NCBI GenBank assembly: GCA_947440895.1
Contig: CANETO010000104.1
Location: 1-6,845, forward strand
DNA: 6,845 bases
From: Planctomycetaceae bacterium
GTDB lineage: Bacteria > Planctomycetota > Planctomycetia > Pirellulales > UBA1268
Reading direction: 5' to 3'
In this document: positions 1 to 5,528 of the stretch, piece by piece
How positions within the stretch are numbered: position 1 is the stretch's first letter
Layout of the letters: each line of letters starts with the position of its first letter
Position numbers and translations under genes: made by a program
The notes under the pieces: model-generated
What the model was told of the DNA's origin: nothing
Database searches by the model: none
Seen by the model: the letters and a program-made list of their open reading frames with translations, nothing else

Positions 1-906
1 CTCCTTGGTGTGCCGGCTGGCGTAGATCGCCGACGCATTAATGCAGCCGCGGCCGCTGTTGATCGCGACGCTCTCAGCCATCATGTCGAGATGGCGCTCC
101 CAGTCGTCGACCGCATCGTCGCCGAGGATGATCTTCGAGAATCCCGGCCCATGCACCTGCACGCCGGGGTTGGCCCGATATTGCTCCACCGTCTTCGCGC
201 TGCCGAAGATCATGCTCCGGCGGCAGGCGTTGAGGATCCCCGCGCCCACGTCTGTCGGTCCCGGGTAGAGGCTGATCGCCTCGGCGGGAATGCCCGCCTC
301 GATCATGGCGGCGGACATGCGATACGGGGTCCAGGGCTCCTGGCTCCCGGGCTTCATCACGAGCCCCACGCCCAGCGCGATGACGGGCAGCCAGAGGGTA
401 TGGACGCCCGGGGAGTTGCTCGGCAGCACCAGCCCCAGCACCGGCGACTGCGCCTGGTAGCTCACGACCACGCCGCGATGCTCGGTGCCGTACCCCTTCC
501 AGAGGATTTCCGGGGGCAGGCCGCGGGAGAGGGCATCGAGCATTCGGTCCATGTTGGCGAGCACGAACATGTTTTTCTGCATGTTGGCCCGACAGAGCGA
601 TTCCGGCAGGCCGGTGGTCGCTGACTGCTGCATCACGAAGTCGTTGGGAGACTGCTTTTCATCGCCGACGGTGAGCGTGCCATGGGCGTAGAGGTTGCCG
701 GCGGTCTGGAGTCGCTCCACGATCTCCTCGGGATCGATGGCCAACAGGGCCGCACGGGCCTGTGCAGCCTTCGGCAGGTCCCGGCCGACGATCGCACCCC
801 CCACCTGGCTCACCTCTGCGATCGTCTCGCCGGTGAGAAAGTGGACCAGCGTTTGCCGTTCGAGCGATTCGTAGGGCTTACCGAACCGATAGGCGGGGAG
901 ATGCAT
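1..906 (-). CDS. Aldehyde dehydrogenase superfamily protein, probable acyl-group reductase (partial, C-terminus beyond window)
   Basis: 302 residues are visible; the frame is still open at the left edge, so the C-terminus is missing. Aldehyde dehydrogenase landmarks run in order: SPVLGLVLPSNSPG (about 154-167, the cofactor-domain strand and loop), MKPG (184-187, nucleotide-binding Lys), EAGIP (203-207), MIFGSAKTV (232-240, the FxGS turn) and NSGRGCINAS (283-292), whose Cys288 is the likely nucleophile. Where most aldehyde dehydrogenases carry ELGGK with the general-base Glu, this protein has VHGPGFSK (about 251-258), so that Glu appears absent. This suits an enzyme reducing an activated acyl group better than one oxidising aldehydes; that is inference. 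The ATG at 906 was chosen because AAAGG (914-918) lies 7 bases upstream. GTG codons at 951 and 972 are in-frame alternatives. The ligase gene lies 96 bases upstream on the same strand, suggesting an operon, as in the EhpF/EhpG and LuxE/LuxC pairings. The family is clear; substrate and direction are not. Confidence 0.88.
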   Translation of the reverse strand, partial: MHLPAYRFGKPYESLERQTLVHFLTGETIAEVSQVGGAIVGRDLPKAAQARAALLAIDPEEIVERLQTAGNLYAHGTLTVGDEKQSPNDFVMQQSATTGLPESLCRANMQKNMFVLANMDRMLDALSRGLPPEILWKGYGTEHRGVVVSYQAQSPVLGLVLPSNSPGVHTLWLPVIALGVGLVMKPGSQEPWTPYRMSAAMIEAGIPAEAISLYPGPTDVGAGILNACRRSMIFGSAKTVEQYRANPGVQVHGPGFSKIILGDDAVDDWERHLDMMAESVAINSGRGCINASAIYASRHTKE

Positions 907-913
907 GACAGAA

Positions 914-918
914 CCTTT
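914..918 (-). promoter_or_regulatory. Ribosome binding site of the aldehyde dehydrogenase gene
   Basis: AAAGG on the minus strand lies 7 bases before the ATG at 906. It favours this start over in-frame GTG codons at 951 and 972, which have no comparable motif at the right distance. Confidence 0.5.
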
Positions 919-1002
919 CGCATGGATGATCGCATGGTCAGCGAGGTGCACCTCGCCGGCATCAGGTTGCACGGGCCATGGAGGGCCCTTGCAGCCGTGA
1001 CG

Positions 1003-2157
1003 CTAGTAGACCCCGACGGTGGTGGAGGCGGCCAGGGCGCGGAACGGCCGGACACCGCTGATGCCGTCCCAGGGGTACTTGGCGTAGGGGAGTTCACGTT
1101 CGCCCTCGTCGCGTTCCAGGAATCCCGGAATGAACGTCTCGTGGGTGAGCGTGGTGAGGCGGACGCGGCCGGTGCCTCCGTACGGGACAACCTCGTTCGT
1201 GTTGTCAAAATCGACGACCTCGATCACCGCCCGCGGCTGCGGGGCATAGTAGGCGATCGTGTAGCCGTCGGCCGGCACGACCGGCCGGGAGGCGGCCAAG
1301 CCCATGAGCGTGTTGCCGTAGGTGGGGGTCATGTAGGCGCCGTCGAGCAGTTCCTCCACCGCAAACCGGGTCCACTGTGGCGTGAACTCGGTGCCGCCTG
1401 AGAAAATGCCGGTGATGCCCGCCTTGCGGAGCGTCGTCCCCTTCTTCTCGAGCGCGAGCGCCAGTGATTCCAGCAGTTTCGGCGTGGTGAACATGCAGCG
1501 GATGTCGTGGCCGGCCTCGAGGATTGTGATGGCCTGATCGATGCAGTGCTGCTTGTAGGCCTCGAGGTGCTCCATCCATCCCTTTTGAATGAGCTTAATC
1601 ACCCACCGCGGATCGAGATCGACGCAGAAGCAGATGCCGCCGCGATGCTGGGCGAGGTGCTCGATCGAGAGACGGAGCCGACGCGGCCCACTTGGACCGA
1701 GCATCAGCCAGTTGGCGCCGCGGGGGAAAGATTCATCGGGGAGCGTGTCGCTGAACTGCTCGTAGTCGGTGCGGAAGTCGCGGTGGTTGACGCGTGACTT
1801 GGGCACGCCCGTCGTGCCGCCGGTCTCGAACACGAACATCGGCTTGTCGGCCATCCCCTTCGGCACCCAGCGGCGGACCGGACCGCCCCGCAGCCACTCA
1901 TCCTCAAACGGCGGGAACTTCTTGAGGTCCTCGTAGCATGTCACCTCCTTGAGCGGATCGAACGACAGCGTCTTTGCGTACTCGAGCCAGAACGGACAGC
2001 CTGTGGATGGATGGAAGTGCCAGGCCATCATCTCCACGGTGTGGGCGTCGAGCCGCTCGCGGGCTGCGGCCACCGCCGCGGCAGTGGCCACTGCGAACAC
2101 GGGCGGCTTTCCGGCGGCGGCAGGAACGGCTGGCTGGGAGGCGGACGGTGTCGTCAT
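1003..2157 (-). CDS. Atypical short adenylate-forming ligase (EhpF / LuxE / phenylacetate-CoA ligase-like)
   Basis: 384 residues. The AMP-binding phosphate loop is clear: FVFETGGTTGVPKS at 108-121, the signature of the ANL (acyl-CoA synthetase, NRPS adenylation, luciferase) superfamily. Further family landmarks are FSGGTEFTP (252-260), TPTYGNTLMG (277-286, the adenine/substrate-binding turn), GGTGRVRLT (327-335) and YPWDGISGVRPF (361-372), which resembles the Asp...Arg hinge region. The protein ends 12 residues later, so the mobile C-terminal subdomain of about 110-130 residues, with its catalytic Lys, is missing. Full-length ANL enzymes have roughly 430-550 residues; EhpF, an atypical ANL member acting on griseoluteic acid, and LuxE are near this size. 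The likely role is ATP-dependent activation of a carboxylic acid to an acyl-adenylate, handed to the dehydrogenase encoded just downstream. The N-terminal 35 residues are rich in Ala and Pro and may be disordered. No strong Shine-Dalgarno is seen before the ATG. The superfamily is secure; the substrate is unknown. Confidence 0.88.
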   Translation of the reverse strand: MTTPSASQPAVPAAAGKPPVFAVATAAAVAAARERLDAHTVEMMAWHFHPSTGCPFWLEYAKTLSFDPLKEVTCYEDLKKFPPFEDEWLRGGPVRRWVPKGMADKPMFVFETGGTTGVPKSRVNHRDFRTDYEQFSDTLPDESFPRGANWLMLGPSGPRRLRLSIEHLAQHRGGICFCVDLDPRWVIKLIQKGWMEHLEAYKQHCIDQAITILEAGHDIRCMFTTPKLLESLALALEKKGTTLRKAGITGIFSGGTEFTPQWTRFAVEELLDGAYMTPTYGNTLMGLAASRPVVPADGYTIAYYAPQPRAVIEVVDFDNTNEVVPYGGTGRVRLTTLTHETFIPGFLERDEGERELPYAKYPWDGISGVRPFRALAASTTVGVY

Positions 2158-2228
2158 GGGAAAATTCCAGGGAGAGTGCGAGGCAGGGAAAGGCGGGGAG
2201 GTCGCCGGCAGACAGCGGATGACCTGAC

Positions 2229-2267
2229 AAAAAGAACCGCGGGCTTCAGATCAGCCTTCCGCGGGTT
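2229..2267 (-). terminator. Intrinsic terminator overlapping the end of the 176-residue protein gene
   Basis: Read on the minus strand, AACCCGCGG (2267-2259) pairs with CCGCGGTT (2242-2235) with one bulged C. An inner GGCT/AGCC stem closes a short loop between them. The right arm is followed by C and a run of five T (2233-2229). The left arm lies within the last codons of the gene and the stop codon (2251-2253) falls in the loop side. This is the classical GC stem plus U-tract layout. It would end the upstream transcript before the ligase gene, which would then need its own promoter or read-through. Confidence 0.6.
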
Positions 2268-2781
2268 TGTCTCCAGGGGGCTGTGGCGGTTGGGCTCCCA
2301 ACTGGGACAAGAGTTGCAGCACGCCATTGAAGTGAGCGAGTCGCGGGCCGTATCGGTCGAGGAAATCGCCGAGGGCATAGTCGCTGTCGGAGAAGCTCTC
2401 GGCGTTGTCGTAGGCCTCGTTGGCAATATTCGACAGGAACTCGATGTGCACCTTCGACAGCGACTCGGAAGCATGCCGGCAGGCTTGGGCCAGCTTCGGG
2501 TTGGCTTCCTTCCACGCCTTCAGCTCAGCGGTCCGCTGCCGCTGCTGGAGCGAGACCTGATTGACGAGTTCAGCGAGCAGTTCGCACGACCTGTGCTGGA
2601 GACCAATCATGTCGCGGAGCAGCCGGTTTGTCTCCGAGGCGTCGGCCGTCGGCATCATGACGGGGATCGTGGGGCTGACCGTGATGGCGGAAATATCGAG
2701 TTGGGTGCAGACCGGTGGGACGTCGTTCATGAGTGCTCTCGCGGCGGTGGGGCTCAGCGGCTTAGCTATCTTAGGCAGCAT
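2251..2781 (-). CDS. Hypothetical protein, predicted helical, unknown function
   Basis: 176 residues; I do not recognise the family. Residues 1-45 are rich in Pro, Thr and Ser and look flexible. From about 48 to 120 the composition is strongly helix-forming (repeated Leu, Glu, Gln, Arg, with stretches such as NRLLRDMIGL and CELLAELVNQVSLQQ), and a coiled coil is plausible. A second helical patch is around DFLDRYGPRLAHFNGVLQLL (139-158). The tail 164-176 is Pro- and Gln-rich. There is no signal peptide or membrane segment. The start at 2781 is supported by GGAAAG (2790-2795), 8 bases upstream on the minus strand; Met18 is the next in-frame Met. The terminator at its stop codon also supports a real gene. 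It is divergent from the 184-residue protein gene, so the two may share a control region. The role is unknown. Confidence 0.72.
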   Translation of the reverse strand: MLPKIAKPLSPTAARALMNDVPPVCTQLDISAITVSPTIPVMMPTADASETNRLLRDMIGLQHRSCELLAELVNQVSLQQRQRTAELKAWKEANPKLAQACRHASESLSKVHIEFLSNIANEAYDNAESFSDSDYALGDFLDRYGPRLAHFNGVLQLLSQLGAQPPQPPGDKPAEG

Positions 2782-2789
2782 GGGGGTTT

Positions 2790-2795
2790 CTTTCC
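2790..2795 (-). promoter_or_regulatory. Ribosome binding site of the 176-residue protein gene
   Basis: GGAAAG on the minus strand, 8 bases before the ATG at 2781. It selects that ATG over the internal Met18, which is preceded only by a weak GAGAG. Confidence 0.5.
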
Positions 2796-2800
2796 ACGGA

Positions 2801-2828
2801 CTGACGTTTTAGAGGGCCTCGCCGTCAG
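2801..2828. promoter_or_regulatory. Inverted repeat in the divergent intergenic region, possible operator
   Basis: CTGACG (2801-2806) and its exact reverse complement CGTCAG (2823-2828) are separated by 16 bases, a centre-to-centre distance of 22 bases or about two helical turns. The pair sits 20-47 bases upstream of the leftward ATG at 2781, where a regulator of the divergent genes could bind. No T-tract follows, so a terminator is unlikely. The arms are only 6 bases and could arise by chance in GC-rich DNA. Confidence 0.25.
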
Positions 2829-2970
2829 GGTTTCCCCAGCCTCCGTTTCGCAGCCTGCCCGGGGCGGGAGGCGGGAGATCGGGAGAGTGCTGCTCAAGTG
2901 GCTGTGTGGGATGCCCGATGGATGGATCGGTGGAGGTTGGCCGCAGGGACGCGGCTGCCGGGCGCCGGGC

Positions 2971-2976
2971 GGAGGG
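2971..2976 (+). promoter_or_regulatory. Ribosome binding site fixing the start of the 184-residue protein gene
   Basis: GGAGGG lies 10 bases upstream of the ATG at 2987. It is the best Shine-Dalgarno match in the window and argues against the in-frame ATG at 2906, which would add 27 low-complexity Gly/Arg/Ala-rich residues. It directly follows two tandem copies of GCCGGGC (2957-2970). Confidence 0.6.
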
Positions 2977-2986
2977 ATCGCTGCAG

Positions 2987-3541
2987 ATGGAGCAGAAGTC
3001 AGCCGAGACAGTGATTGGAGCGGTGGTGGAGCCCCGGGCCTATGGGTTTCTCACGGTAGTGGAGTCGGGCACGCATGGCGTCTTCGGCGGCTACCTGCTG
3101 GTGGACCCGTGGGGGCGGCCGCTGGAGTTTCATTGCACGGCACCCGTGAAGGTGTCGCGGGCGCAGCAGATTCTCTTCGGCTCCACGCTCCAGTCGCACC
3201 TGCATGGCCAACAGATCGGCGGCACGCTGCTGGCTGAGAGCACCGTGACACCGGACGTGGTGCTGACCGATCTGGAGCCGATGCTGCATGTGCGGAGCCA
3301 CACCAAACTGCCCGTCGCGCTGGTCAGAGAAGCATCTGCGGACTTGCCCGCAGCCACGTTCGGCAGCCTGGGGGGCACCTCCAGTTTCACGATCGGCAAT
3401 GCCAGCGTGAGACCGCATGCCACCGACGCCGCCCGGGGGGATGACCTGCGTGAGCGGCTCGAGGAACTTGCGGCCGCTGTCGATCTCTGTGAGCCGTTCG
3501 AGCGGATTCGCGCCGCGATCGACGAGGCGCAGCGGCGGTGA
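2987..3541 (+). CDS. Conserved-looking hypothetical protein upstream of the SNF2 ATPase, unknown function
   Basis: 184 residues; I do not recognise the family. The N-terminal two thirds looks like an alpha/beta or beta-rich fold, with alternating strands: ETVIGAVVEP (7-16), GFLTVVESG (20-28), GGYLLVDPWGRPLEFHC (34-50), GQQIGGTLLAES (74-85) and DVVLTDLEPMLHVR (90-103). The last 40 residues are charged and helical (DDLRERLEELAAAVDLCEPFERIRAAIDEA). There is no signal peptide or membrane segment. Isolated Cys residues (50 and 168) and His residues (49, 72, 74) show no recognisable metal-binding spacing. The start is set by GGAGGG at 2971-2976. The gene lies 66 bases before the SNF2 ATPase on the same strand with no terminator between, so co-transcription and a functional link are plausible but unproven. 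Confidence 0.75.
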   Translation: MEQKSAETVIGAVVEPRAYGFLTVVESGTHGVFGGYLLVDPWGRPLEFHCTAPVKVSRAQQILFGSTLQSHLHGQQIGGTLLAESTVTPDVVLTDLEPMLHVRSHTKLPVALVREASADLPAATFGSLGGTSSFTIGNASVRPHATDAARGDDLRERLEELAAAVDLCEPFERIRAAIDEAQRR

Positions 3542-3560
3542 CCGTGTCGGTGACCGTATC
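3537..3560 (+). repeat. Tandem 12-base repeat at the stop codon of the 184-residue protein gene
   Basis: GGTGACCGTGTC (3537-3548) is followed directly by GGTGACCGTATC (3549-3560), 11 of 12 bases identical, and then by a decayed partial third unit, GGTGGCCATG (3561-3570). The first copy contains the TGA stop (3539-3541). It looks like a small slippage duplication in the gap before the SNF2 gene. Confidence 0.6.
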
Positions 3561-3597
3561 GGTGGCCATGTTTGATTGTTCGTTCGAAGAGCCCGAT

Positions 3598-3601
3598 GGA
3601 G
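3598..3601 (+). promoter_or_regulatory. Ribosome binding site favouring the ATG at 3608 of the SNF2 gene
   Basis: GGAG lies 6 bases before the ATG at 3608. The in-frame ATG at 3596 has only GAAGAG (3586-3591) at a short 4-base spacing. A TTG at 3572 has nothing convincing upstream. Confidence 0.4.
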
Positions 3602-3607
3602 TGTTCG

Positions 3608-5416
3608 ATGACAGTAGACTCCGCGGAGAGCCGGCCGGTGCATTCGTGGCGGGCGACGGACCTGGCGCTGCCCGGGGTGGCGGTCGTGCCCCGCGTGGAG
3701 CCGCGGATTGCCCGGCCAGCGGCGCTGCGGTTTCCCATCGACGTGCCGCGGCCCGCCGTGATGCAGGTGGACCTGCTCGACACGCGCCCGTCCGTCCGCA
3801 GTTTCTGTTTCCAGGCCCCGGTCGCTCCACCGCCGACGCCGGCCCGACGCAGGGCTCACAATTCCGACTCGGCTGCGACGCTGCTGCCCGCCCAGCCTTC
3901 TAAAAGATCGGAGGCCGAGGGAGAGGCAGAGGCAGAAGCCCCGGCCGCGACGCCCAAACGCACGCGGATCGCCCCGCCGGCTGACGTTGTCAAGCTCTCG
4001 GAGCGGTTTTTTTATCTGCTGCAGCCCGATCTCGAGACCATCCTGGAGACGAGCAGCCTGGAGTTTCCGCGGCAGCCGTTTCCCTTCCAATTCGACGGCA
4101 TGGCGTTTCTGATGCCGCGGCACGGCGCCGTGCTGGCCGACGAGATGGGCCTCGGCAAGTCGATGCAGGCGATCTCGTCGATTCGGCTCCTCGTCAGGTC
4201 GGGGCAGGCCCGCCGCGTGCTCGTGGTCTGCCCCAAGGGCCTCGTCTCCAATTGGACACGGGAACTGGCTGATTGGGCGCCCGAGATCCTCGTTGCCGTG
4301 ATCGAAGGCGACCAGCAGCGGCGGCGGTGGCAATGGTCGCTTGCCGACGTACCGGTGAAGGTCGCCAATTACGAGGTGGTCGTTCGAGACCGGGATCTGA
4401 TCGCAGAGCTTGGACTGTCGTTCGATCTGATGGTTCTCGACGAGGCGCAGCGGATTAAAAACCGCGAGAGCCAGACGAGCGAGGCTGTGCGGTCGGTGCC
4501 CCGCCGTCGGAGTTGGGCTCTCACGGGCACGCCGGTGGAAAACAGTTCGGACGATCTCGTGGGCGTGTTCGAATTCATCGCGCCCGGCCATCTCAACGAG
4601 CGGATGTCGCCCAAGGTCATGGGGGCCGCCGCTGCCGACCATGTGCTCCGGCGTACCAAGGACAAGGTGCTCAAGGACATGCCGCCACGGCTCAACCGTG
4701 ACGAACGCATCGAGCTGACGCCCGAACAGCGGGAGACCTACCGTCGCGTGGAAGAGGAGGGGGTGCTTCGGCTCTCCACGCTCGGGGAGGAGGCGACGAT
4801 CCAGAATGTCTTCGAGCTGGTGCTTCGACTCAAGCAGATCTGCAATTTCGACACGTTCACCGGGGAGAGCGCGAAGCTCGACTGCCTGCAGGCCGACCTC
4901 GAAGAAATCCACGCCAGTGGCAAGAAGGCCCTCGTGTTCAGCCAGTGGGTGGAGACACTCGGTCGTCTCCGCGGCAGCCTCTCCCGGTTTGGGGCCCTCG
5001 AATACCACGGTGGCATGTCGACGACCGCCCGCGACGATTGCATCCGGCAGTTCAAGACCGAGAAAAAACATTCCGTGCTGCTGCTCTCCTACGGCGCCGG
5101 CGCCGTGGGCTTGAACCTCCAGTTCTCGGAGTATGTGTTTCTATTCGACCGCTGGTGGAATCCGGCCGTCGAGGATCAGGCGATCAACCGGGCCCACCGC
5201 ATCGGGGCCGCAGGCGCTGTGACGGTCACCCGCTTTCTCTCGGCGCACACGATCGAGGAGCGGATCGACGAGGTGCTCAGGCGGAAGCGAGACCTCTCCG
5301 ACATGATCCTCTCGCAGGCCGGCGTTCCGGCCGCCAGCGGTCTGACGCAGGACGACCTCTTCGCGCTCTTCAAGCTCGCCCCGCCCCGGGCCCCAGCGAT
5401 CCGCGCCGCGGCATGA
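3608..5416 (+). CDS. SNF2-family DNA-dependent ATPase (helicase superfamily 2)
   Basis: 602 residues from the chosen start. Both RecA-like lobes are present. Lobe 1: FQFDGMAFL (160-168), Walker A LADEMGLGKSMQ (176-187), motif Ia VLVVCPKGLVSNWTREL (204-220), Walker B LDEAQRIKN (277-285, a DEAQ box) and motif III LTGTPVENS (305-313). Lobe 2: KALVFSQWVETLGRL (440-454), EYHGGMS (465-471), LLSYGAGAVGLNL (492-504, motif V), DRWWNPAVEDQAINRAHRIG (514-533, motif VI) and the IEERIDEVLRRKRDL tail. Such enzymes use ATP to translocate on double-stranded DNA and remodel bound proteins; they usually do not unwind strands. Bacterial members act in transcription recycling, repair or phage defence. Residues 1-125 form a Pro/Ala-rich, probably disordered arm with an acidic Glu-Ala tract (102-110) and a basic KRTR. 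No SWIM, nuclease or methyltransferase domain is present. Motif VI reads HRIGA where HRIGQ is usual. The coding region ends in tandem TGA stops (5414-5419). Family certain; cellular role unknown. Confidence 0.95.
   Translation: MTVDSAESRPVHSWRATDLALPGVAVVPRVEPRIARPAALRFPIDVPRPAVMQVDLLDTRPSVRSFCFQAPVAPPPTPARRRAHNSDSAATLLPAQPSKRSEAEGEAEAEAPAATPKRTRIAPPADVVKLSERFFYLLQPDLETILETSSLEFPRQPFPFQFDGMAFLMPRHGAVLADEMGLGKSMQAISSIRLLVRSGQARRVLVVCPKGLVSNWTRELADWAPEILVAVIEGDQQRRRWQWSLADVPVKVANYEVVVRDRDLIAELGLSFDLMVLDEAQRIKNRESQTSEAVRSVPRRRSWALTGTPVENSSDDLVGVFEFIAPGHLNERMSPKVMGAAAADHVLRRTKDKVLKDMPPRLNRDERIELTPEQRETYRRVEEEGVLRLSTLGEEATIQNVFELVLRLKQICNFDTFTGESAKLDCLQADLEEIHASGKKALVFSQWVETLGRLRGSLSRFGALEYHGGMSTTARDDCIRQFKTEKKHSVLLLSYGAGAVGLNLQFSEYVFLFDRWWNPAVEDQAINRAHRIGAAGAVTVTRFLSAHTIEERIDEVLRRKRDLSDMILSQAGVPAASGLTQDDLFALFKLAPPRAPAIRAAA
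3911..3940 (+). repeat. Five imperfect 6-base units encoding a Glu-Ala tract in the SNF2 N-terminal arm
   Basis: The units GAGGCC, GAGGGA, GAGGCA, GAGGCA and GAAGCC run in tandem and in frame, giving EAEGEAEAEA. The tract probably expands and contracts by slippage and lies in the disordered arm before the ATPase core, so length changes should be tolerated. Confidence 0.55.
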
Positions 5417-5528
5417 TGACGGATGACGTGGTGTGTGCGTGGGGTACGATAGGTGTGGCATGGCCAAGCACGCTCGCCGAGGCAGCCCTGCCCACAGACC
5501 ATCCAGCCCATCCTGATCCAGCACCTCG

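Noticed and set aside
10..624. Plus-strand open frame of about 204 codons at the left edge
   Set aside because: It is the antisense shadow of the dehydrogenase gene, rich in His, Ala and Arg with no motif.
682..1401. Plus-strand open frame of about 239 codons
   Set aside because: It is antisense to the dehydrogenase and ligase genes, which carry clear family motifs.
2011..3237. Open frame of about 408 codons on the plus strand across the ligase start and the divergent region
   Set aside because: It runs antisense to two leftward genes and out of frame into the 184-residue gene; its composition is Gly/Arg-rich and it has no known motif.
3538..3903. Plus-strand open frame starting with GTG that overlaps the stop codon of the 184-residue gene
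   Set aside because: It overlaps the start of the SNF2 coding sequence in another frame and its composition (Gly, Arg, Ala, Pro) is that of a shifted GC-rich frame; only the tandem repeat gives it a start.
2999..5071. Long open frame on the minus strand, about 690 codons, antisense to the SNF2 gene and the 184-residue gene
   Set aside because: It is in lockstep antisense to two well-supported genes, is full of His, Arg and Pro as expected for GC-rich antisense frames, and shows no recognisable domain.
5423..5450. Possible promoter for mnmG: ATGACG, 16 bases, TACGAT
   Set aside because: Each box matches the consensus at only 4 of 6 positions, which is expected by chance in a gap of this size.
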